DNA of 64,000 nucleotides. It comes from Anaeramoeba flamelloides (taxonomy: Eukaryota > Metamonada > Anaeramoebidae). The position numbers were made by a program, and so were the translations under genes. Below are positions 36,651 to 48,900 of this stretch, in pieces. The stretch spans positions 2,480,001-2,544,000 of the forward strand of contig JANTQA010000048.1 in assembly GCA_027625915.1 (NCBI GenBank), in the 5' to 3' direction. How positions within the stretch are numbered: the stretch's first letter is position 1; the number at the start of each line of letters is the position of its first letter. The notes beneath the pieces are model-generated. The model was not told where the DNA came from and did not search any database. It was given only the letters and a program-made list of their open reading frames with translations.

Positions 36651-38132
36651 ACTTTTTCTCCAAAATGGTAAGTGTTTTTCACATTTCATAGCAAAACAAT
36701 ACCTTTTGTTTTTATTGAGGAAAAAGGTAAAATTGATCCTAAAGTGCCTTTATACTGAAATTCCCTTTCACAAATTTAAGCCTAAAACCATAGATTCTAC
36801 AATATATAATTTGCTAAAATAATTTCAAAGTATCATAATTTAAAATTATTTCATTAAAATTTCATTCAATTTACCTTATTTTAAAAAATTAATCCATTTT
36901 TTTCATAAGAAGGAAATACCTTTAAAAAATGATCAATATTTTCGATTATTTTCTTTTGCTTAGATTTTAAAGATAAAGGGCAAAATTTATTTGAGTTTTG
37001 ATTAATTATGTAGTAATAGTATCTACTTGAACTGTTAGTAAATGTACTGAATTATAGAATTGTTGTGCTTGAAGGATTACTTAAATATTTTTGATTAAAA
37101 AAACATTTGTTTTTGGTTTTTAATTATTGTAAAATATTACTGGGGAGTGTAGTAAAAGTGCCTTAAAGTGACATCAATAGCCTCGTTTTTATTTAATTTG
37201 TGAAATAAAAAGAAAATTACGTTAATTTTCTTTTTATTTCTATAATTGAAAAAAAAAACCTAAAGACTATTTTCAAGAATTCAAAAAAATAAAGTAAAAT
37301 AACTGATTTAACTCTATTCTTTGAAAATTTTGGAAAACATAACAATACTTCAAACTGGTAGAATTCAACAACTCGTAATAAGTCTAATGAGAAATAATTT
37401 TCTAGAAGCTTTAAATTCTTGAAATACCTCAGAATTTTATTGTTTCTTCTTTGGTTAAAATTTTTTTTCAAGATAAGGGCAGAGATAAATTATATAATTT
37501 ATTTTTGTATTTAAATTTCTTTTTATTTATTGAAATTATTAAATTTTTGAATTTAAATTGTGTTTTATAAGAACTAATGTATTTAAGTTTTATTTTACAT
37601 TTTTTGGTGATATGCTGATTAATTCCACTAATTTCAACTTAATGAAAATAATTTGAAAAGGTTTACTTTACATAGCTATATTCAAACGGAGAGTTTAATC
37701 AAGAGTCACTTATTAGTCAAATCCCTTGAAAATTCTTTTTTCAATATTGAAGAATACTGATAAATTTAAATAAATGTTTAGAAATTATTAGTTCATTTTT
37801 AATTTAATAATTTTTTTTACTTGAGCTTTGAATAAAGTATTTTATTAATTTGAATGATAAGAAATTTTGTAAAATTTGTTGATCTTCAAAAGATTCTTTG
37901 ACAAAAACTGTTTTAAAAGGTGAGTTCATAAGATTTCTCACAATGGAAATTGAACTAAAAATTTTTTAATTTTTTTTGGATTTATCGGTATTCAACATTA
38001 AACACCAGTAAATATGTTCCTTATACTCAACCTAAACCTTCAAAATAAATACTATTTTTATTTTTTATTTTTAATACTGTTTATTGATTAAATTTTTTTA
38101 AATACAAAGATCATTTTATATATTTTACAATT
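36651..38132. other. AT-rich spacer
   Basis: No gene supported; the 84-codon stretch at 37217-37471 lacks family features. A partial family A hairpin sits at 37150-37262 (AAATAAAAAGAAAATTACG and its inverted partner). Confidence 0.5.
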
Positions 38133-39829
38133 CTAACAACAGCTTCCTTTATGTGTAGTCTCGGAAGTTTGGTTTTCTTCTGTTTCAGTATCGTTATATG
38201 ACAATTCTAAATCTGAATTTTCTTGTTGTGTAATTATTGGCAATTCTTTCGCAAGATTAAAAAACATTTCCTTGACCCCTTCACCTGTTTTTGCAGAGGT
38301 TTCACAATACATAATTCCATTTTCTTTTGCATATTCTTCAGCTTTACTTTGATCAACTATCCGATCACTTTTTTTGCAATCTATTTTATTCCCAACCAAG
38401 ACCACTCTGGAGTTTTCTAGTCCCCTTAATAAAATTTCTTCAAACCATTTTTTAGCTTTCCGAAATGATGCCTAATTGAGAAAATTAGAAAAATAGATAT
38501 TTTATGATAGAAACAAAAGAAATTCAATTTATATTAGGAAATTTTTAATAAAATTTCAAAACAAAAATTCAGAAATAATGGAAGTGTCGTAGAGCGTGTA
38601 GGTTTTTTTTTAATATGAGAAATAAACTGAAAATTTAATAAATTTTCGGTTTATTTCATAAAAGATGAAAAAACCAAACGAAAAGTGTCGTAGAGTGTCG
38701 TAGAGTGCCTAGGTTTTCTTGAGGTTTTCTATTTCATTTGTTAAATCTATCGATTTTCGTTAGGTTTTTTTGATTTTTCTATTTATTTAGAAAATCAATA
38801 GATTTTCGTTAGGTTTTTTTTACTTTAGAAATAAACCGAAAATTTTAATACAATTTGCTGTTTATTTCTAAAGTAAAAAAAAAACCTAGGACACTTAACG
38901 AAATAAAATAGAAAATTCAAAAAAACCTAGAACACTTCACAAATAAACAGAAAAATCAAGAAAAGTTAACGGTGGTTTTTTTCACTTTTTGTTTCGATAA
39001 TCTATTGATTTTCTAATCAAAATAAAAATCAAAAAAAAACCTAATGGCTGTCTGAGGAAGATAATTTCCTCCCTTAAAAATAAAAAAAAAAAAAAAAAAA
39101 AAAAGCCAATTTTTAAAGAAAGAGCAATCGAAAACCATAATATTTTTGTGAGAAAATTCTTGTTTAATTCTTCGACTAGAACTAAATTCACATTACTATT
39201 TATCTATTTTTTTCAAGTTTTGGATGTCGGATAGACGGAATTAATGAATAGAAGAAAAAGGAAATAAAAAAAAGTATTTGGATTTACCTGATTTGTAACA
39301 TCAAATACAATAACCACCCCTTTTGCGCCTCGAAAATACCTTTGTGTTTGGTATTTAAAGAATTTTGTTTTTTTAAATGAACAAGAAGACAATTCAAAAA
39401 CAAAAGATTAGATTGAAAAAAAAAACTTGAGTTAATATTTTGTAAAAAAGATTTTATACAAACGAAAAAAATGATTTTCTTACATGAGGGTGAGTGAATG
39501 GTACCTTTCCTGTCCCGCTGTGTCCTAAGGAAAACCAATGAATAGATCAAAAGTATATAGAATATGATAGTTAGATAATAAGAAAACGAAAAACTGGGTT
39601 TAAAAAAGAAAAAAAAAATGGTTCTTGAATAAGAAGTCAAAGGCCAAACCCAAATTTGAAGGCGAACTTCATAATCAGTACTAACTTGTACAGTTTGGTT
39701 GATAAAAGTTGCTCCTATTGTTGCTTCAATGGTTGAATTAAACTTATTATAAAAATATCTAATTGCAATTGACGATTTACCAACTCCTGAGTCTCCAAGA
39801 AGTACAATTTTTTGTGGTGTTAAAGTCAT
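38133..39829 (-). CDS. Rab-family small GTPase, Rab5-like
   Basis: Four exons (39829-39650, 39524-39484, 39339-39288, 38471-38133) join by GT-AG introns of 125, 144 and 816 nt into 203 residues, the normal Rab size. Exons 2 and 3 are only 41 and 52 nt. P-loop GDSGVGKSS lies at residues 12-20. Switch II carries WDTAGQERYHSL with the catalytic Gln, NKID is at 119-122 and ETSAKTG near 148-154. The tail ends GSCC for double geranylgeranylation. The effector region TIEATIGATFINQTV, YFRGAKGVVIVFDVTN and the end of the G domain (ETSAKTGEGVKEMFFNLAKELP) resemble the Rab5/Rab22 branch, which controls early endosome fusion. Subfamily placement needs a tree. Intron 3 holds a family A hairpin repeat. All key nucleotide-binding residues are intact. 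Confidence 0.9.
38583..38975. repeat. Hairpin repeat family A, copy 3, inside Rab intron 3
   Basis: The fullest copy. It starts GTGTCGTAGAGCGTGTAGG, repeats GTGTCGTAGAGTG twice more, then TGCCTAGGTTTTCTTGAGG. Nested inverted repeats follow (AGAAATAAACCGAAAATTTT; AAAATCAATAGATTTTCGTT) and the closing complement CCTAGAACACTTCAC. It lies wholly between the third and fourth Rab exons. Confidence 0.75.
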
Positions 39830-40693
39830 TTGAAAGAATGGTAAAATAGAAACTTGAGTCTTGGGAAAACAGTAAAAAATGAAAATTACTCCTTAATCAG
39901 CTTTAACAACATTCTTGTTGTCAATTATTCGAAATTCGATCAAGCTAAAGTCTCAAAGCTTTCTGTAAAAATTAACTTGGATTGTAGAGTGATAAAAAAA
40001 ACATATGAAGAGAGGAAAGGTAGTGGGTGTATTTCTTAAAATAATTGGAGTGTGGGGTTACTGCTGTTCAAATAACATGATCAGGTTTGAAAAATGAATG
40101 TTTTACATGTATTACCTTTTTCAGGTAGATTTAACATTTAATGAAAAGATCAAAGAAGCAAACAATAAACAAAAAGTATATCTGAAATTGGTTTATTAAA
40201 GTTCTACAATTAATAAAGAAATTCTAAAAATGAAGGATCAAATTGGAAAATTTTTCTCAAAAAAATAAAGCTAATTTTTTAAGTTCTAATTGGTACAGAA
40301 AAAAACCTAAAATATTTCAAAAAATCAAGACAATTTTGAAAATAATTATTAATCACAAAACAAACAATACAATTCCATAAAAATCCAAAAAATTTTCAAC
40401 AAATTCTATCCCTAAATTAATATTTACAATAAATATCAATGGGTTAACCTTCAAAACTGAAAATAACTTGGAAATACTATTGAGTGATGAATTATTGGAT
40501 GTATCAAAACACAAAATAAATAGTCACTAGTGTTTATTATATTTATTATAAAAAAAGTAACAAAGACCCAAAAAATACCAAAAATCAATTTGTTGAAAGG
40601 ATTTAAATAATTAAAATTTAATTTTATTTTGAACCAGATCGAAAATTGAGATATATGTATTAAAGAGGATAAAGAGAACAATTCACTATTAGT
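39830..40693. other. AT-rich spacer upstream of the Rab gene
   Basis: Contains the Rab promoter region by position. No gene, RNA or clear regulatory motif recognised; the open stretch 40451-40681 is hydrophobic and compositional. Confidence 0.45.
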
Positions 40694-42565
40694 GTAGTGG
40701 TATTTTTAAATAATAAAATGAAATCTTGTCAAGATATTTAAAAAACATTTTTTGTAATATGTGTCTCGACTTATCAAATGGATGAGTGAATCTCATCGAA
40801 AGAATTATTTATTTGAGTATCTTTTTTTAAGTCCAAAATTAACATCTTTCCAATATAAAACAAAAAAAGTCATCTATTATTTATATTAACATTTAAGTTA
40901 ATTCTTGAAAATTGGAAAAACATATTCTTGGTTTTAAACATGGAAAGTATGGATTTTGAAATAAATTTTCTTATTTTGCTATTATTTTTAATAATGTTAT
41001 AGTTCAATACAAATCTCAGCCAATAATACTAATTGAAGTATAGGAGATTAAATAAATGAAAATTTGATTAAAGTTAAAAAAGATTTTCTCAATTAAAATG
41101 AGATCCATTAAGTAAATTTTTTTTTTTATTCTTTAAGGTTTTAAAAAAGTTGTTTTCTGGTTTCAAAAAAATGAAAAAAAATTGCAAAAAAAAAAAAATT
41201 AATAAAGTGTTTGGTCTTATTCACAAGAATCCTTATAAAAATTCAAATCATTTTTGATAGAAAAAAATTGATTTTGAATTTTGAGGATTACAATTATTTA
41301 ATTCCCAAATATCTTCAAAAAAATTTTATTTTAAAAAATCGAATTTCATCTTAGAACAAAAACAAAATTTCTTTGTAAAATTTTTAAGGGTCGAGTCATT
41401 TATCATGTATTTGCACCATACTCAAGATGTGACCTGAGACCAAAAAGGGTATTGTGAAATAGCCCTTCTTTTGGTTGACAAAATTCAAATAACAAAAAAA
41501 AAAATTCCATTGGATCTCTTTGAAAAAAAATTCAACAAAGAAAAAGAGTTCTCAATTTCAAAAAATCCAAAATTTAAAAAAAAAAATTCATCTTTTCTCA
41601 TTTTCTTTTTCAAAAGAGGTTAAATTTCTTTAATTTAAAACAAATTGCTTTCTTGAATTTCACAATCAATTTTATTCGATTTAGTCTGATTTGTGGTAAT
41701 TTTCAAACCCTCGAAATTTCACCAAGTAAGGATTAGGTAATAGTCTTTCAATAAAAATAACTCATTTGAAAAATGAAAAAAAAGAAAAATAAAGTCACCT
41801 AGATCTCAAAAAGCCCCAAAGAGTGACACTTCAAAACTGACATAGTTGTTTTCAGAGTTGTAATTCACAACCATTCTAATTGGAAATTGAGTGTCGCTCT
41901 TTGGCGCTTTTTTCTAAAAATGTCCTCATTTTTGGTTGTTGATTTTTGGAGATCGATCGTACATCATAGGTTGGTTGGTTTTTGATTGGTGTTAGGTCCT
42001 CAATAAAAGTACTAAAAAGTTTTTTTCCATTTCAGAATAAAAATTTTCACCGTAATGACTCGGCCCTTAAATGACTTTAAAACTATAATTATTTACTTTA
42101 ATTCTTTAAACAATATCAATATTTTTTAGAATTTTGAATCGATTAATTTTTTGTTTAACCAAAAAAATTATCTAATAAAAGAAAAAAAACCTTTATATTA
42201 ATATTAAGGGTAAAAAAGATTTGTTGTTGTATACTAATGATCAAAATGGCACTAAGCAGGTGTAAAAACTAGATAAATTGTGTTAGAAATAAAATGAATT
42301 TAATTGTTTTCTTTTTCAGAAAAAATGGAAAAAAAAATTGATCTCACTAAACTAATTTTCTTTTCTGAGTTTCTTTTCTGATCAGAATTTTTTGACACTT
42401 AGCATCAACAAAATTTGTAAGTAAATGATATCAAATATAACAAATGATGTAGATCTGAAAAATATAGCATCATTTTTTATATTTTTTTTAATATTTTTTC
42501 TTGAATAAATATTCACCAATAACATATTTTAAAATTGTGCCTTGTTGTCGTAGAAGAGTGATCCC
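40694..42565 (-). mobile_element. TTAA element K, copy 1 (interrupted)
   Basis: The inner end reads ...AGTGATCCC followed by TTAA (42566-42569), and the sequence matches the reverse complement of copy 2 (44475-45581) along its whole length. Without the 679-bp element D it is about 1.19 kb. Its outer end (near 40694) has lost the clean GGG terminus. An internal stretch at 42300-42420 is repeated just beyond the inner end at 42570-42690. Confidence 0.8.
41388..42066. mobile_element. TTAA-flanked element D inserted in K copy 1
   Basis: The ends GGGTCGAGTCATT and AATGACTCGGCCC are 13-bp inverted repeats with one mismatch, flanked by TTAA at 41384-41387 and 42067-42070. It is 679 bp and carries an internal inverted repeat (CCCCAAAGAGTGACACTT against AGTGTCGCTCTTTGGCG). 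The empty site is preserved in K copy 2 at 44876-44879. TTAA targeting with GGG...CCC ends resembles piggyBac-type non-autonomous elements; no transposase is present. Confidence 0.88.
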
Positions 42566-42569
42566 TTAA

Positions 42570-42999
42570 ATGTTTTCTTTTTCAGAAAAAATGGAAAAAA
42601 ATAATTGATCTAACAAAAAAAATATTCTTTTTTGGCTTAATTGTTCGATCGAAATTTTATGACCCTTGGCATATACAAAATTTAAAAGTATAGAATATTC
42701 ACCAAAAACATTGTTTAAAATTTTCACCTGTTTTCATTGAAGATCAAGAATTAAAATCAATTCCATTGTTTGATTTTGATAAAACAAAAGAAAAAAGCCA
42801 TCCAATCTACGATCAACCATTTTTTTTCGAAACCTTTGTATATTAACCTTAAATAACACATTATTCTCTTTCGTTAAATATTTTAGAATATATTAAATTA
42901 GTTAAAAATAGTAGAGAAAAAAAAAATCAAAAAAAGATTAAAATCAAAGTCCATATGCACAATAATTTATTTCAAAAAGAAAAATAAAATAAAATAAAA
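42570..42999. other. Spacer downstream of lipin
   Basis: Holds a second copy (42570-42690) of a stretch of element K (TGTTTTCTTTTTCAGAAAAA onward), then ordinary A/T-rich 3' flank of the lipin gene. Confidence 0.5.
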
Positions 43000-45900
43000 T
43001 TAAAGATTCAATAATTCAATTTCATCATCTGAGAGAATTGATACTTCATTTGACCAATAATTAAATTCATTAAAATCTTGTAAATCCGTTTTATTTTTGG
43101 GGGGGAAAACTTGATTCACAAGTTCATCTAAACTATGATAAGACGTATTAAACCCGTTTGAAACATATATTCTCCCTGTTGTATCAATAATAAATATTTT
43201 ATAATCAGGCACATCAACAGCAAGATAAGACATTCTATCTGTTTGTTTATTTCCAAATCCTGCATAAAATGGTGATTTAATATTTGGGTTCGGAAACAAT
43301 TTTCGAATATCTTGTAAACAAGGAATTTTGAATTCGTTTGGTTTTTTTCTAATAATTTCTCTTGTAAAGGACTCAAATAATCGATCGGGTGACATTATTA
43401 CCGGGCCAAATGGCATTCGGACATTATTTTGATTAATCTTTGAAATATATTTACGTGTCATTGAAGCTTGGCCAATAGCTCGTGAAGTTAAATATAATAT
43501 CTTTTTTTTATAAAATAGAATTTAAAGTGGAAATAATTCATAAAATTAAAGATGAAATTAAGAACACAATAAATGAGATTTAATATAATACATATAAAAG
43601 CAAAAAGATATCAATAGAAAAGCAAAATATTAACCAAAATTAAAAATAAATCAATAAATAAAATCAACGGGGTTGGACGAAAAAAAAAAGGAAAAGGAAA
43701 AGGAAAAGGAAAAAGAAAAAGAAAAAGATAAAAAGTATTAAAAAAAGAAAAAAAGAAAAAGAAAAAGGAATAGTTATAATTTACTTTATATTCATTCGAT
43801 ACAATTTTTTGATACAAATTTGCAATTCCTTCATGTGTCCAATCCTTTCCCAACGTTAATGGTAAAACCACTCCTAATACATCTGATTTTGTTATTGTTC
43901 CATCAACATCGGAAATTACTATTCTGTCATCATAATTCCATAAAAATAGATTACATTCAACCTCTCTTTTGCCCTGTAACATACTTTCAACACTAAACTT
44001 AATTTTGTTCATGCCATCTTTTAAATTCAATTCTCCAAGTTGTTCAGAAGTTAGCCTTAAAGATTTTTTTAATAATTTTGTTTTTCTATAAAGTGATAAA
44101 AAAAAAAAATTTCAAAAATAAAAAAAATACAATGATATACCATAATGAGTTTTGAATACTTTTTTGATCTTTAATGTTTTTGTAAATAACTATTTGAAAA
44201 AATTTAAGTGTTTTTTAAATCTTTTTTTCACTTTCAGGACCATTGGTTCACTTTTTTTTATTTATCATTTCGTAATTTCGAGTTTTAAAAACAAATTTAA
44301 AGAATGTAACTTTATATTTATCAAAATTTTGTTGATATGTTTCACGTTAATTTAAGTATTGGCAAATATTTATTATTTTTTTTTTCTCTTCATTATTAAT
44401 CTGTCATTTTTTTTTTTTTTTTAATTTTTCATTTATTCTTTAATATGATTAATAAATATAGTATAATTTATTAAGGGATCAGTACTCTACAACAACAAGG
44501 CAAAATTTTAAAATATGTTATTGGTGATATTATTTACTTACAAATTTTGTAGATTTACCAAGTGTCATAAAAATTCTGATCTACTAAGAAACCCATAAAA
44601 GGATATTTTTTTTTTCCATTTTTTCTGAAAAAGAAAACATTTAAATTCATTTTATTTCTTACATTATAAAACTTTTTTACCCTGTTTATTCCCATTTTCA
44701 TCATTATTATACAATAACATATTTTTCTTGCCATGAATATTAATATAAAGATTTTTTTTCTCTTTTTTGAGATAATTCTTTTGGTTAACTAAAAAAATTG
44801 ATTTATTGAGCCGATTGAAAAATAATTGCATTTTTTTCAGAAGAATAGTAATAGTAATTAAATTTTTAAAGTCGTTTAAAAATTTTACTAAAGAAATTGT
44901 GTTTTTGTATTAAGACAAAATTCGATTTTTCAAAATAAAATTTTCTTGAAGATATTTGGGAATTTTGTAATTTTATCTTCAAAATTCAAAACCAATTTTT
45001 TTCTGAAAAAAATGATTTAATTAGTTATAAGGATTCTTGTGAATAATACCAAACAATTTTTTTAAAAAAATTTTTCAAAATTGAAAATTTTTTTGCAATT
45101 TTTTTTCATTTTTTGAAAACCAGAATAACAAATTTTTCAAAAATAAAAAAAAATTGTTTAATAGATCTCAATTTCATTGAGAAACTTTTGCTAAACTTCT
45201 ATCAATTATTCATTTATTTAATCACCTATACTTGAATTAGTTTTATTGACAGAGATTTGTATTGAAATATAAATTATTAAAAATAATAGCAAAATAAAAA
45301 AATTTTCTTTCAAAAACAATACTTTCCAACATAAAACAAAAAATATTTTTAATATTTTCAAGAATTAACATTAATTGTTAATAAAAATAATAGGTTACTT
45401 TTTTTTGGTTTTAATATTGGAAACATGCAAATTTTGGATTTCAAAAAAGAGACTCAAATCAATAAATTGCTCAAATGAGGTTAATTCATCAATTTCATCA
45501 GCCAAAACACAAATTACAAAAAAAACCTTTTTTCAAGATCTTGACAAGATTTCAATTTTATTTTTAAAAAATCCTACTCCCTTAATGTTGTTTTTTTTTA
45601 AAATCAAAAGATATGAATATTTTTGAAAACACCTCGTTCTTGTCAGAAATGTCATATAAGCATATAAAAAATGATAGCTTTTTATTAAATACAGACAAAT
45701 TATAATTATTTATTTAATTTAAATGGTGGTTTTAATTTCTTATATAATTCTTAATTCATTAATGATCAATGGGGGATCAATTTGATGTTAAATGGATATA
45801 AATATTGATGATGAAGCACTGTAAGGTATTTCCGAAAATGTGGGGTATTTTTTTTTTACATTTCATAAAAAAAAACATCTTTGATAATGGAGCTATTTGT

Positions 45901-48900
45901 TAATTGACAATACTAAAATTTAGTTAAATATTAATACAGATCGAATGAATGACTAGATGGGATTTAATTTAAAAATATGTTGGATGAATTATTTCCAAAA
46001 AAAGAAAAAAAAAAATTACACTTTTTTTGGAGAAAACAATGCACAACCAATTTCAATAAAAAACTGAAAATGTGATAAGGACACAAATGATTTTTTAAAC
46101 AATAAAATATAGTTATAAGTTTTCCATTATATTGGTAAAATTTGTCGAGATAAAACAAGTTATGAAAACGATTTTTTCGATCAAAAAGAAAATAATAAAT
46201 ACCAATTTTCTCACTTAAAAAATATCATATACAATCGAGATCAGAAAATTTAATATCTTTTTTTTATGAAATGTCATACTATCAAACAAATTGAATTTTT
46301 ATCAAGAATCAATATACTGATGTTAATGATTCAATTTATTTGTTAGTAAAATATTTTATAAAAAAAAGATATTAAATTTTCTGATCTCGATTGTATATGA
46401 TATTTTTTAAGTGAGAAAATTGGTATTTATTATTTTCTTTTTGATCGAAAAAATCGTTTTCCTTTAGTTGTTTATTGAGAGAAAGGAGTAATTAAAGAAA
46501 ATTTTATCAAAAAAAAAAAAAAACAGAAGAAGAAAAATAATTAAAATATTAAGATAAAAAATAATAATATCATTTGCATGAACATATTAAAAACATATCC
46601 ACTGTTGTTAGGTTTTTTTTAATTTTTGAAATAAAAAGAAAATTTTTGAAATTTTCTTTGAATTTCTTAGGTGAAAAAAAAAAAAAACTTAACGGGAAAC
46701 AGTGGGCAATTTTGTTGAATCAGCTCTCTTCAATCAAAATAAAAAAAAAAAATAATAATTAATTTCTTTTTTGCTTCATTGTGAACTTTTTTCAATTTTT
46801 TTTGAAGCTCATTGGAAATTAATATTTTAAAAGGTATTATCGTAATTTTAAAAAAGTGAAGACAAAAAAATTTTTTTCAAAGGTATCTATGAAACATTCA
46901 ACAAACTTCAATTGACCTATTTTTTAGTGCTTTCTTAAAAAAGTTTTGAAGCACACTTTTTTACAAGCCAAAAAAACAAAAACAAACAAATTAAATAAAT
47001 CAAATCAAATAAAAAATTAACCAAATAAAAGAAAAAAATAATTAATAAAAAATTACTTGGGTGTTTGAATTGTTGGTTGTTCTAAATTATATTCATCCTG
47101 AATTTGATTCAATTTAATTTGCAAATTGGGATTAGGATTTAAGTCAAGTTTATTTTCAAAATTGTTCTCGAAGCCATTGCTTTGTTCTACAACATTTTGG
47201 ATATTGTCTTTTTGCGGGAAAGTATGTATTGCAGATTTTTCAGGATTTTGAATTTGGTGCGTTTGGGGGTCAATCAATAGCTCAACACCTAAAGATTTAT
47301 TAAAGGCAAGTAAGCCTATTATTGTTTCCAATCCAATGAAACTTGGGAAATATTTCCCGTTTATTTTAAAGACCAAATTATGATTATAAACTATCGATGG
47401 GTTTGCGAAAAATTCTCCTTCCTCGATTTTTTTTTTATTAAATAATTCTTCAAAGTTTTTTGAGTTCAAATCACTGGGCGCACCGCATAAGGACATTTCA
47501 AATTTTGAATTTGTTAAATCTTTTTTTTCTAAATCAGAATTACTTTGCGAAAGCTGATCAAGAATGTTAATGTTTTTAGTTGGCGATTTTAATTTTTTTC
47601 GAGAATAAGGTTTGAATCCCTTTGGTTTGTCATCAATATTAATATTTGATTTTGACTCCTTTTTCTTTCCCTTATTATTTTCATTTTCGTTTTTTTTCTT
47701 TTTTCTTTTTTTAATATTTCCCCTTTCCTTTTCCTTTTCCTTTTCCTTTTCGTTTTCCTTTCCCCTTTCTCTTTCCCTTTCCTTTCCCTTTTCCTTTCCC
47801 TTTACACTTTCATTCACACTTTCAGTTCCCTTTTTTTTTTGCTTTTTATTTGATTCTTCAGAGTCTTTATCTTTTTCATTTAAACTAACAGATTTTTCAA
47901 TTTGATTTTTTTCATTACGGGCTGTTTGTTCATTTGTATGCTTGTTTTTTTTTTTTTTAAATTCCTTCATTTTTTCTTTTTTGATTTTTTCTTTTTCCTT
48001 TTCTAATTTTTTTTTAATTTTTTGTTGTTCCCTTTCAATTTTTTTTTTTTCTTTTGACTGCTCTTTGACATGCTTTTTTTTTAATTTCTCTTCTCTTTCC
48101 TTTCTTGATTTTTCTTCCTTTTCTTCAAATTCCTTTAACATTCTTTTTTTCTCTTCAACTCCGAATTCTCCTCTTTCGATTTCCTCTTTAAACAAAGTTT
48201 GTTTAATCTTATCCTTTGCCTTTGCTTTGATTGTTTCTTTTAACCCGGGTTTTTTCTCTTTTTTTTTGGTTGGCGAAGTTAAGTTTTGATTTTTTTGGGT
48301 GCTGCTTGAGTCTTCTTTTTGAATCTCCTGTTTTTTTTTTTTAGAATCTTCAATAGGGTTTGTAGATTTTTTATTATTTTGAATTTTATCAACATTCATA
48401 TCATTGCCCTCCCCCTTTTCATTTTCATGAATATTTTCATTCCCATTAAAATTGCCGTCATTGGTATTATCGTTATTAATATGTTCTTCGTCGGTACTAA
48501 TGCCAACATTTTGGTCTTTTGTTTCGAGCGCTTCTTGATCTGATTTGGATTTACTATTATGATTTGATTTTTGTTCAATGCTTTCTTGATCTTCGTGTTC
48601 TTTCGTTTTTTTTTCTTTCGATAAATTATTTTGAAATGATGCGTGCTTCAATTCTTCTTTAAATAATCTTTGCTTAATTACACTTTTTATTTTCGTTGTT
48701 ACCTTAACAACCCTTTTATTATTTTTAAAATTTTCTAATTTACTTTTTTTTGTATTTTTGTGCTGTTGGCTATTATTATTATTTTGAAGGGCATTTTCAT
48801 TGTTGTTCAGGTAAATCTCATCTTTTGATAAATTTGGGGATTCCTCGACCAATTGTTTTAATTCGTCTTCTTTTAAATCACTGAGATTTAAAATTAAAGT

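Noticed and set aside
40451-40681. Hydrophobic 76-codon minus-strand frame beside element K
   Set aside because: Composition is that of A/T-rich spacer (Ile, Phe, Asn, Ser), with no family pattern or splice context.
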